A stretch of DNA of 5,246 nt, from assembly GCA_003152595.1 (NCBI GenBank), contig PMAM01000372.1:1-5246 (forward strand), in the 5' to 3' direction. The notes below the pieces were generated by a model. It was given only the letters and a program-made list of their open reading frames with translations. It ran no database searches and had not been told where the DNA came from. The stretch comes from Acidobacterium sp. GTDB taxonomy: Bacteria; Acidobacteriota; Terriglobia; Terriglobales; Acidobacteriaceae. The position numbers and the translations under genes were made by a program. Positions 1-4,987 of this stretch are shown here, piece after piece. How positions within the stretch are numbered: the first letter of the stretch is position 1; each line of letters opens with the position of its first letter.

Positions 1-617
1 AGCACGGGCCGGCGCACTTCGCCGAGTACACGCAGCAGGTTGAAGTTCTGCATGTTGCGGGCGCCCACCTGGAAGAGGTCGACGTAAGGCATCATCAGCT
101 CGATCTGCGAGATCTCCATGACCTCGCTGACGACGAGCAGACCGTAAGCATCGGCGGCTTCACGCATGAGTTCGAGGGCGTTGAGGCCGAGGCCCTGAAA
201 GGAATAGGGGGAGCTGCGCGGCTTGAACGCTCCGCCGCGGAGAAATTTCGCGCCTGCGTCTTTGACAATTTTTGCGCAGGCAAAGATCTGCTCGCGGTTC
301 TCGACGGAGCAAGGGCCGGCCATAACGGCGACCTGCTCGCCGCCGATGGTGACGCCGTTGGGGAAACGGACGATGGTGCCTTCGGGGCGAAAGCTGCGGC
401 CGGCAAGTTTGTACGGCGAGCTGATGCGGATGACCTCCGCAACCCCGGCGAACACTTCGAATTCCTTGTGGTCGAAGGCGCCGGGCGTGCCGACGCCGGC
501 GAGGATGGTCTGGACGGTGCCAGTGGTGCGGTGGACGTTGAAGCCGATTTCCATCATCCGCTCGACGACGTTCTGAATCTCTTCTTCGGTCGCGTGGTCC
601 TGCATGGCAACGATCAT
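1..617 (-). CDS. aroF: 3-deoxy-7-phosphoheptulonate (DAHP) synthase, ferredoxin-like-domain type, C-terminus cut off by window edge
   Basis: Condenses phosphoenolpyruvate and erythrose 4-phosphate to DAHP, the first step of the shikimate pathway, in the cytosol. I translated the minus strand from the ATG at 617-615: 205 codons are open to the window edge. Residues 1 to about 65 (MIVAMQDHATEEEIQ onward) resemble the ferredoxin-like regulatory domain known from Thermotoga maritima DAHP synthase, where it binds Tyr/Phe. The barrel follows with GPCSVE (101-106; Cys103 is the expected metal ligand), LRGGAFKPRSSPYSFQG (127-143, substrate-binding loop), SEVME (164-168) and QVGARNMQNFNLL (183-195). 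Family members are about 340 residues, so roughly the last 135, with the other metal ligands, lie beyond position 1. The start overlaps the stop of the chorismate mutase gene (ATGA), and an AGGA at 626-629 sits 8 bases upstream, supporting this start and translational coupling. Confidence 0.95.
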   Translation of the reverse strand, partial: MIVAMQDHATEEEIQNVVERMMEIGFNVHRTTGTVQTILAGVGTPGAFDHKEFEVFAGVAEVIRISSPYKLAGRSFRPEGTIVRFPNGVTIGGEQVAVMAGPCSVENREQIFACAKIVKDAGAKFLRGGAFKPRSSPYSFQGLGLNALELMREAADAYGLLVVSEVMEISQIELMMPYVDLFQVGARNMQNFNLLRVLGEVRRPV

Positions 618-937
618 TGGTCTTTTCCTGTAGGGTTCTGGTGCGCCAAATTCGCGGGAGTGCCGGGGCGCGAGGCCAGCTCGTTGCGCTGCAGCGCGCG
701 CATGACGTCGACGATGCGCTCGTAGATGTGGACGAGCTCGATGTCGGGCAGCGGGCCCGGATTATGAGTGCGGACATTTTCGAAGATGACGCGCTCGCGG
801 TTCGGTTCGTAGACAGGCAAATCGGTTGTGCGCTTCAGGCGGCCGATTTCCTGGGCCGCTGCGGCGCGCTCGCTGATTAACAGCACAATCTGCCGGTCGA
901 GTTCATCGATTTTGCGTCGCCAGGCTTCGATGTCCAT
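614..937 (-). CDS. aroQ: Chorismate mutase, AroQ class, stand-alone
   Basis: Rearranges chorismate to prephenate, the first committed step to phenylalanine and tyrosine. The 107-residue protein shows the all-helical AroQ pattern. By alignment by eye to the E. coli enzyme, the active-site counterparts are Arg7 (Arg11), Arg24 (Arg28, in ISERAAAA), Lys35 (Lys39, in IGRLKR), Glu44 (Asp48), Arg47 and Glu48 (Arg51 and Glu52, in YEPNRER) and Gln83 (Gln88). The E. coli Ser84 position appears to be Met79. Residues 86-107 form a Pro/Asn/Gln-containing tail beyond the usual helical core. The start is supported by AGGAAG (941-946) just upstream. It follows trpA after 62 bases and overlaps the DAHP synthase start by ATGA. 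No prephenate dehydratase or dehydrogenase domain is attached. The symbol reflects the structural class and should not be confused with aroQ used for dehydroquinase. Confidence 0.93.
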   Translation of the reverse strand: MDIEAWRRKIDELDRQIVLLISERAAAAQEIGRLKRTTDLPVYEPNRERVIFENVRTHNPGPLPDIELVHIYERIVDVMRALQRNELASRPGTPANLAHQNPTGKDQ

Positions 938-940
938 GGT

Positions 941-946
941 CTTCCT
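941..946 (-). promoter_or_regulatory. Ribosome binding site of the chorismate mutase gene
   Basis: Minus-strand AGGAAG ends 3 bases before the ATG at 937; the AGGA core is 5 bases away. It fixes the start of the mutase and shows that this gene has its own initiation signal despite lying downstream of trpA. Confidence 0.6.
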
Positions 947-967
947 GATCTCGGGGAAAGAGGGAGC

Positions 968-1002
968 TAGTCCGCAAGAAACTATCGTATACGGGAGGAC
1001 TA
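968..1002 (-). other. Inverted repeat and palindrome in the trpA-chorismate mutase gap
   Basis: TAGTCC (968-973) and GGACTA (997-1002) are exact inverted 6-bp arms around a 23-base loop. The right arm includes the trpA stop codon. The loop contains the 8-bp palindrome CGTATACG (986-993). No T-run follows on the minus strand, so it does not look like an intrinsic terminator. I also found no convincing -35/-10 pair here, so read-through from trpA is the simplest reading. It may be a weak structural element or chance. Confidence 0.25.
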
Positions 1003-1791
1003 ACGGGCCGGCACGGCTGGCTCTTTGGCGACGCCGCGCAGACCCTCGATCAATCGGGCGATGGAGCTGGCGGCGTGCCTGGGACCGGCCTGCTCGATGG
1101 TGGCGACCAGGGCGCTGCCGATCACCGCGGCGTCGGCGAACTCACCGACAGCGGCAAACTGTTCAGGGGTCGAGATGCCAAACCCGACGGCGATGGGGAG
1201 GTTGGTGAAGCGCCGCAGGCGGCGGACCAGCTGCTCCGCGTCGGCGTTGAGGGCCTTTTGCGCGCCAGTGATACCGGTGCGGGAGATGGCGTAGACGAAT
1301 CCCTGCGACGCGGCGGCGATTTTCTCAAGGCGCTCGTCGGGGCTGGTAGGAGCGGCGAGAAAGACGGGCGCGAGACGATGGCGGTGCAGCGCCTGGAGGT
1401 ATTCGCCGGCTTCTTCGACGATCAAGTCAGTGACGAGGACGCCGTCGACTCCGGCCTGCTCGGCGGCGGCGCAGAAATTCTCGAGACCGAAGCGGAGGAT
1501 GGGATTGTAGTAGGAGAAGATGACGAGGCCGGCGCCTGGGCGCTGGATGCGCAGATCGGCCGCCAGGCCGAGCACATCATGCAGGCGCGTCCCGTTCTTC
1601 ACAGCGCGCTCGCTGGCGCGCTGGATGACGGGTCCGTCGGCGAGCGGATCACTGAAGGGCACGCCGAGCTCGAGGACGTCGGCGCCCGCGTCAATCGCGG
1701 CCAGGGCGATGTTGTGCGTGGTCTGGAGATCGGGATCGCCGACGGTGAGGTAGGCAACGAGGCCGGGTTTGCCGGAGAACTGGATCGGCAT
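1000..1791 (-). CDS. trpA: Tryptophan synthase alpha subunit
   Basis: Cleaves indole-3-glycerol phosphate to indole and glyceraldehyde 3-phosphate; indole is channelled to the beta subunit in the TrpA2B2 complex. The protein is 263 residues, a normal length for the family. Visible motifs are ELGVPFSDPLADGP (41-54), with Glu41 and Asp52 matching the E. coli catalytic pair Glu49/Asp60 at the same spacing, the loop-6 motif ISRTGITGA, and the phosphate-binding GFGIS and IGSALV segments near the C-terminus. The ATG at 1791 is chosen over an in-frame ATG at 1914 because family similarity begins at MPIQFSGKPGLVAYL, the extra 41 residues would be an Arg/His-rich antisense-like read of trpB, and GGAGAG (1800-1805) lies 8 bases upstream. 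The trpB stop is 5 bases before the start, so the two subunits are probably translated in a coupled way. Confidence 0.97.
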   Translation of the reverse strand: MPIQFSGKPGLVAYLTVGDPDLQTTHNIALAAIDAGADVLELGVPFSDPLADGPVIQRASERAVKNGTRLHDVLGLAADLRIQRPGAGLVIFSYYNPILRFGLENFCAAAEQAGVDGVLVTDLIVEEAGEYLQALHRHRLAPVFLAAPTSPDERLEKIAAASQGFVYAISRTGITGAQKALNADAEQLVRRLRRFTNLPIAVGFGISTPEQFAAVGEFADAAVIGSALVATIEQAGPRHAASSIARLIEGLRGVAKEPAVPAR

Positions 1792-1796
1792 GGTCG

Positions 1797-2996
1797 CTAC
1801 TCTCCGGAGAGCTTCAGCTCGCGAGCCAGGATGCCCATGTCCTTGTCGCCGCGGCCGGAGACGTTGACGATGACGATGTCGCGCGGGTTCATGGCCGGTG
1901 CGACGCGGATGCATTCGGCGACGGCGTGCGCGCTTTCGAGCGCTGGAATGATGCCTTCAGTGCGGGCGAGGCGCAGGGTGGCGTCGAGTGCCTGAGCGTC
2001 GGTGACGGAGGTGTATTCAGCGCGGCCGGAGTCGTGGAGCGCAGCGTGCTCGGGGCCGATCGACGCGTAGTCGAGGCCCGCTGAGACGGAGTGGGTGAGG
2101 GCGATCTGGCCATTTTCATCCTGCAAGACGTAGGAGTAGGTGCCCTGCAGAACGCCAGGAGCGCCGCCCGAGAATCGCGCTGCGTGTTCTCCGAGCTGCG
2201 AGCCTCGGCCACCTGCTTCGACGCCGATGAGGCGAACGTCTTTGTCGGGGATGAATTCGTAGAATGCGCCAATGGCGTTGGAGCCGCCGCCAACGCATGC
2301 GATGATCGCGGTGGGCAGGCGGTTTTCCTTCTCGAGAATCTGCTCGCGCGCCTCGCGGCCGATCACGCGATGAAAATCGCGGACCATGGTCGGGTATGGG
2401 TGCGCGCCGAGAACGCTGCCGAGGAGGTAGTGCGTGGTGCGGACGTTGGTGACCCAGTCGCGCATGGCCTCGTTGATGGCGTCCTTGAGGGTGCGCGAGC
2501 CGGAGGAGACGCCGCGGACCTCCGCGCCGAGCATGCGCATGCGGTAGACGTTGAGCTGCTGCCGCGCCATGTCCTCTTCGCCCATGTAGACGACGCAGTC
2601 GAGGCCGAAGAGGGCGCAGACGGTGGCGGTGGCGACGCCGTGCTGGCCGGCGCCGGTTTCCGCGATGATGCGCTTCTTGCCCATGCGGACGGCGAGCAGA
2701 GCCTGACCGAGGCAGTTATTGATCTTGTGCGCGCCGGTGTGGAGCAGGTCTTCGCGCTTCAGGTAGATCTTCGCGCCGCCCAGCGACTCGGTCAGGCGCG
2801 AGGCGAAATAGAGCGGCGTGGGGCGGCCGGCGTAGTCGCGCAGCAGCGAATCGAGCTTCAGATGGAAGTCAGGATCGGCCTGGGCTTCGGCGTACGCGTG
2901 CTCCAGCTCGTCGAGCGCGGCGACGAGGGTCTCGGGGACGTAGCGCCCGCCATAAGGGCCAAAGCGTCCGGCGATTTTGGTTGCGCTGGCTGCCAT
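1797..2996 (-). CDS. trpB: Tryptophan synthase beta subunit (TrpB1 type)
   Basis: PLP enzyme that joins indole and serine to give tryptophan, working with TrpA. The 399-residue protein is full length and begins with the characteristic FGPYGGRYVPETL block (12-24). Catalytic features are Lys91 in HTGAHKINNCLGQAL (the PLP Schiff-base lysine), Glu113 in AETGAGQHG, the phosphate-gripping GGGSN (236-240), Asp309 in AGLDYASIGPEH and Ser380 in NVSGRGDKD. The compact N-terminus and these motifs fit the classical TrpA-partnered TrpB1 rather than the longer TrpB2. It follows trpF by 9 bases; AAGGTG (3002-3007), overlapping the trpF stop codon, is a plausible ribosome binding site. trpA starts 5 bases after its stop. 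Nothing suggests damage or transfer. Confidence 0.98.
   Translation of the reverse strand: MAASATKIAGRFGPYGGRYVPETLVAALDELEHAYAEAQADPDFHLKLDSLLRDYAGRPTPLYFASRLTESLGGAKIYLKREDLLHTGAHKINNCLGQALLAVRMGKKRIIAETGAGQHGVATATVCALFGLDCVVYMGEEDMARQQLNVYRMRMLGAEVRGVSSGSRTLKDAINEAMRDWVTNVRTTHYLLGSVLGAHPYPTMVRDFHRVIGREAREQILEKENRLPTAIIACVGGGSNAIGAFYEFIPDKDVRLIGVEAGGRGSQLGEHAARFSGGAPGVLQGTYSYVLQDENGQIALTHSVSAGLDYASIGPEHAALHDSGRAEYTSVTDAQALDATLRLARTEGIIPALESAHAVAECIRVAPAMNPRDIVIVNVSGRGDKDMGILARELKLSGE
1800..1805 (-). promoter_or_regulatory. Ribosome binding site of trpA, inside the end of trpB
   Basis: Minus-strand GGAGAG lies immediately before the trpB TAG and 8 bases before the ATG at 1791. It decides the trpA start against the longer reading frame beginning at 1914. 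Confidence 0.7.
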
Positions 2997-3001
2997 CTCT
3001 T

Positions 3002-3007
3002 CACCTT
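3002..3007 (-). promoter_or_regulatory. Probable ribosome binding site of trpB
   Basis: Minus-strand AAGGTG overlaps the trpF TAA and ends 5 bases before the trpB ATG. The overlap with the upstream stop suggests translational coupling. Confidence 0.5.
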
Positions 3008-3728
3008 ACACCGGACCCGCTTCGACGGGGCCCATGACGGGCTTCTCAATTTCGCGAAAGGCAACGCGAGCGTTACGGACGAAGTCTTTGACAATCTGAG
3101 GATGTTTTTTTCCGGGTGCGTATTCAACTCCGCTGGCAACGTCGACGCCCCAGGGGCGAAGGGTGAGAATGGCCTCGCGCACATTACCTGGATGGAGGCC
3201 GCCGGCGACGATGATGCGCATCGGCCCGGCCTCGGCGGAGAGAATTTCTTTGGCGTGATTCCAGTCGAAGGTTTTGCCGGTGCCTCCTGAGGCCGTTGCC
3301 GTCCTTGCATCGAGCAGGGCCGCATCGATATCGGAATGCCGGGCAATGGCGCGCAGTTCATTGCGGAGTCGTTCTTCGGCGCGCGCGGGGTCGCCGCCGA
3401 TATCCCAATGGAGGGTTTGAATGAGAAAGAAGCGCGGGCCAAATTCTCGGCGGAGCCGGTCGGCAAGCGAAAAATCGAGCTGGCCGTGCAGCTGAACTCC
3501 GTGCAGGCCGGCGGTGCGGAGAGCGAAGGCGATTTCGTCGAAATCCTGGGTGTTAAAAACGCCGATCTGGGTGAGATCGAGGGGCGCTTCCGGCATCATG
3601 TCCGCGATCTGACCGGCTGTGACCCGGCGTGGGCTGGATGCGAAGACGAAGCCGGCGGCATCGGCACCGGCATCCGCGGCCAGCAGAACATCTTCGAGAG
3701 TGGTGTTGCCGCAGATCTTGATCCACAT
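3006..3728 (-). CDS. trpF: Phosphoribosylanthranilate isomerase
   Basis: Performs the Amadori rearrangement of phosphoribosyl anthranilate to CdRP, the substrate of TrpC. The beta/alpha-barrel protein opens with MWIKICGNT, with the expected general-base Cys6. Other family marks are GVQLHG (77-82), Asp140 in ALLDAR (expected general acid), GGTGKTFDW (148-156), AGGLHPGNV (175-183), GVDVASGVE (194-202) and PGKKHP (205-210). At 240 residues it is longer than the usual 200-210: there is extra sequence around 109-134 before the Asp140 strand and a tail after about 225. The gene begins 5 bases after the trpC stop with no good Shine-Dalgarno sequence, so initiation probably depends on ribosomes finishing trpC. 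It is a separate gene here, not fused to trpC as in enterobacteria. Confidence 0.96.
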   Translation of the reverse strand: MWIKICGNTTLEDVLLAADAGADAAGFVFASSPRRVTAGQIADMMPEAPLDLTQIGVFNTQDFDEIAFALRTAGLHGVQLHGQLDFSLADRLRREFGPRFFLIQTLHWDIGGDPARAEERLRNELRAIARHSDIDAALLDARTATASGGTGKTFDWNHAKEILSAEAGPMRIIVAGGLHPGNVREAILTLRPWGVDVASGVEYAPGKKHPQIVKDFVRNARVAFREIEKPVMGPVEAGPV

Positions 3729-3733
3729 GAGAG

Positions 3734-4543
3734 TCAGGCCTGTTGGGCGGTGGGTTCGGGTGCGTGGGATTCAACCGAGAGAAGCAACTCTTCGAGGGCC
3801 GCGCCGGGCTGCGGCTGACGCATGAGCGATTCGCCGATGAGGAACGCATGGAAGCCGGCGCTGCGCAACTTCTGGATGTCGGCGGCGGTGTGGATGCCGC
3901 TTTCGGCGACGCGGAGCGCGCCGGGCGGGAGCTGTTCGGCGAGTTCAAGCGACGTTTCGAGGCGGACCTCGAAGGTTTTCAGGTCGCGGTTGTTAACGCC
4001 GTACGCATCGCAGCCGATGTCGCGGACGAGTTGGATCTCGTCGGCCGTGTGCACTTCGCAGAGGACGTCGAGCCCGTAGCGCCTCTGAGCCATCATCGTG
4101 AAGTAGTGGAGGTAGCCGTACCCCAGGCCCGCAGCGGCGATCAGCAGGATCGCGTCCGCGCGGCACGCACGCGCTTCGACCAGTTGGTATTCGTCGACGA
4201 TGAAGTCCTTGCGCAGGCAGGGGATGTTCGTTGCTGTAGAGGCAATTTCGAGGTTCCGCAGGCTGCCCTGGAAGAAGGGCTCATCGGTGAGGACGGAAAG
4301 AGCGGTGGCGCCAGCGCGTTCGAGGTCGACGGCGAGGGTCTGGGGGTCGAAATTTGGACGGATGAGACCCCTGGACGGGGAAGCCTTTTTCAGTTCGGCG
4401 ATGATCGCAGGACCTTTGGCGCTGGCTTCGCGCAGAGCGTGGGCGAATCCGCGAGGCGTGTGTTCGGCGGCGCGCTTCTCCAGCTCAGCGGAAGAAACAC
4501 GCTCGCGGCGGCGGGCCACGTCGGCGCGGGTTTGGGCGATCAT
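3734..4543 (-). CDS. trpC: Indole-3-glycerol-phosphate synthase; start uncertain
   Basis: Converts CdRP to indole-3-glycerol phosphate. Counting from the ATG at 4543 (269 residues), catalytic and binding residues are Glu50 and Lys52 in AELKKASPSRG, Lys112 in LRKDFIVDEYQ, Glu163 in LCEVHTADE, Asn184/Arg186 in GVNNRDLKTFEV and Glu214/Ser215 in VAESGIH, matching the Sulfolobus set Glu51, Lys53, Lys110, Glu159, Asn180, Glu210 and Ser211. The start is open. The frame continues up to ATGs at 4624 and 4645, but both lie in the tandem repeat, lack a ribosome binding site, and would add residues unlike the family N-terminus. A CTG at 4558 has GAGGG (4566-4570) 7 bases upstream and would give HLERMIAQTRADV after Met, a good family match. 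I use the conservative ATG at 4543, but the CTG may be the true start. It is the first gene of the trpCFBA run; trpF follows after 5 bases. Confidence 0.95.
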   Translation of the reverse strand: MIAQTRADVARRRERVSSAELEKRAAEHTPRGFAHALREASAKGPAIIAELKKASPSRGLIRPNFDPQTLAVDLERAGATALSVLTDEPFFQGSLRNLEIASTATNIPCLRKDFIVDEYQLVEARACRADAILLIAAAGLGYGYLHYFTMMAQRRYGLDVLCEVHTADEIQLVRDIGCDAYGVNNRDLKTFEVRLETSLELAEQLPPGALRVAESGIHTAADIQKLRSAGFHAFLIGESLMRQPQPGAALEELLLSVESHAPEPTAQQA

Positions 4544-4565
4544 GCGTTCGAGATGCAGGAGAAAG

Positions 4566-4570
4566 CCCTC
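4566..4570 (-). promoter_or_regulatory. Possible trpC ribosome binding site serving a CTG start at 4558
   Basis: Minus-strand GAGGG is the only purine-rich Shine-Dalgarno-like stretch near the trpC start region. It is 7 bases from CTG 4558 but 22 from ATG 4543, so it favours the rarer start codon. This is inference from spacing alone. Confidence 0.35.
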
Positions 4571-4577
4571 TGGTTCA

Positions 4578-4583
4578 AGTATA
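4578..4583 (-). promoter_or_regulatory. Possible -10 element (TATACT) upstream of trpC
   Basis: Minus-strand TATACT matches five of six bases of the sigma-70 -10 consensus in an otherwise GC-rich stretch. The region 16-18 bases upstream (around CACAGC) is not a recognisable -35, so any promoter here would be weak or activator-dependent. If real, transcription would begin near 4571 and the two ATGs at 4624 and 4645 could not be used from this transcript. Confidence 0.3.
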
Positions 4584-4619
4584 TCGATGAGCTGAACGGC
4601 GCTGTGTCTGACGCCGTCC

Positions 4620-4693
4620 GACATTTGGCACAGGGAGTCTGACATTTGTCACAGGGAGTCTGACATTTGTCACAGGAGTCTGACATTTGTCAC
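4620..4693. repeat. Tandem array of a ~21-bp repeat with TGACA-TT-TGTCA dyads
   Basis: Four consecutive head-to-tail copies on the plus strand. Copy 1 (4620-4640) is 21 bases with one mismatch (TTTGGCA for TTTGTCA). Copy 2 (4641-4661) is the 21-base consensus, GACATTTGTCACAGGGAGTC plus T. Copy 3 (4662-4681) is 20 bases, having lost one G of the GGG. Copy 4 (4682-4693) is partial, stopping after GACATTTGTCAC. The dyad TGACATTTGTCA occurs exactly at 4640-4651, 4661-4672 and 4681-4692, and in degenerate form at 4619-4630, so sites recur every 20-21 bp, about two helical turns. The array lies between trpC and the divergent small gene and overlaps the upstream part of the open trpC frame. It could be an operator array, a remnant of a transposon end or a minisatellite; the sequence does not decide between these. 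Confidence 0.9.
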
Positions 4694-4768
4694 GTTCGAT
4701 TGCTGACGAAGGGCACTCCCGGGCAGGGGCCGGAGGGAGCGATGCTGAGGATGTCATCAGGAGGCGTT
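4694..4768. other. Remainder of the divergent intergenic region
   Basis: Between the repeat array and the small membrane gene I see no convincing -35/-10 pair on either strand. CTCCC (4716-4720) and GGGAG (4735-4739) are 5-bp inverted arms around a GC-rich loop without a following T-run. A lone TGTCA at 4752-4756, within GATGTCATC, resembles a half-site of the repeat dyad but is short enough to be chance. No Trp-codon-rich leader peptide or attenuator-like tandem TGG was found on the minus strand upstream of trpC. Confidence 0.4.
4759..4764 (+). promoter_or_regulatory. Strong ribosome binding site of the small membrane protein gene
   Basis: A perfect AGGAGG lies 4 bases before the ATG at 4769. 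It fixes the start and rules out the in-frame ATG at 4667, which falls in the repeat array. Confidence 0.8.
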
Positions 4769-4966
4769 ATGAACAACCCAGTTCCCGGTGCAGTCCCCGT
4801 CAATCAGGCCCAGCCGCAGGCCGTGCAATATGGCTGCCGATCCGACTCTTACATCGTCCTCGGCATCGGCGTTGTGCTGCTGATCTTCGGCCGCGGCATT
4901 TTCGGCTTCCAGCAGGCTCCGTTGATTGGTCTGGCGCTGATCGTCTTCAGCCATTACCTGGACTGA
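4769..4966 (+). CDS. Small two-helix membrane protein of unknown function (65 residues)
   Basis: I do not recognise a family. The protein starts with a Pro/Gln/Asn-rich, mostly uncharged segment (MNNPVPGAVPVNQAQPQAVQ, 1-20), then CRSD (23-26). A hydrophobic stretch about 28-40 (YIVLGIGVVLLIF) is followed by a short GRGIFGFQQ turn and a second hydrophobic stretch 50-60 (APLIGLALIVF), ending HYLD. Two short membrane-embedded helices joined by a Gly/Arg hairpin is the simplest model. No signal-peptidase or lipobox motif is convincing. Coding status rests on the perfect AGGAGG and the coherent hydrophobic pattern. It is transcribed divergently from trpC and its stop is only 12 bases from the end of the convergent kbl-like gene, so it is probably a single-gene unit. 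Function is unknown. Confidence 0.7.
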   Translation: MNNPVPGAVPVNQAQPQAVQYGCRSDSYIVLGIGVVLLIFGRGIFGFQQAPLIGLALIVFSHYLD

Positions 4967-4968
4967 GT

Positions 4969-4987
4969 CTCGGGCCGGTCAGCCGAG
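4969..4987. terminator. Weak bulged hairpin between convergent gene ends
   Basis: CTC(g)GGC at 4969-4975 can pair with GCCGAG at 4982-4987, giving a six-base-pair stem with one bulged G and a six-base loop. It spans the 12-base gap and the kbl-like stop codon. No T-run follows on either strand, so intrinsic termination is doubtful; it is listed because two genes converge here. Confidence 0.2.

Noticed and set aside
1792..1914. A 41-residue N-terminal extension of TrpA starting at 1914
   Set aside because: It lies inside trpB, is Arg/His-rich and unlike TrpA, and a good ribosome binding site supports the start at 1791.
1075..1995. A 306-codon plus-strand open frame antisense to trpA and the end of trpB
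   Set aside because: It crosses the trpB-trpA junction in antisense and lacks recognisable motifs, whereas the opposite strand encodes clear tryptophan synthase subunits.
2091..3290. A 399-codon plus-strand open frame antisense to trpB and trpF
   Set aside because: It spans two well-supported genes and their junction; its composition (rich in Ala, Asp, Gly, Val, Glu) is typical of an antisense shadow.
3743..4642. A 299-codon plus-strand open frame antisense to trpC
   Set aside because: It mirrors trpC almost exactly. High third-position GC on the coding strand leaves few antisense stops; its translation resembles no family and it has no convincing ribosome binding site.
4620..4693. CRISPR array
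   Set aside because: The units are directly abutting with no variable spacers, and the repeat is only about 21 bases.
4575..4757. A 60-codon minus-strand frame containing a repeated TNVRLPV peptide
   Set aside because: The peptide repetition is only the DNA tandem repeat read in another frame; no initiation signal or coding pattern is seen.
4667..4768. A longer start at 4667 for the small membrane protein
   Set aside because: That ATG falls in the repeat array without a ribosome binding site; AGGAGG sits just before 4769.
4544..4768. Trp attenuator leader or T-box upstream of trpC
   Set aside because: No short frame with clustered Trp codons, no terminator/antiterminator pair with a T-run, and no recognisable T-box sequence was found.
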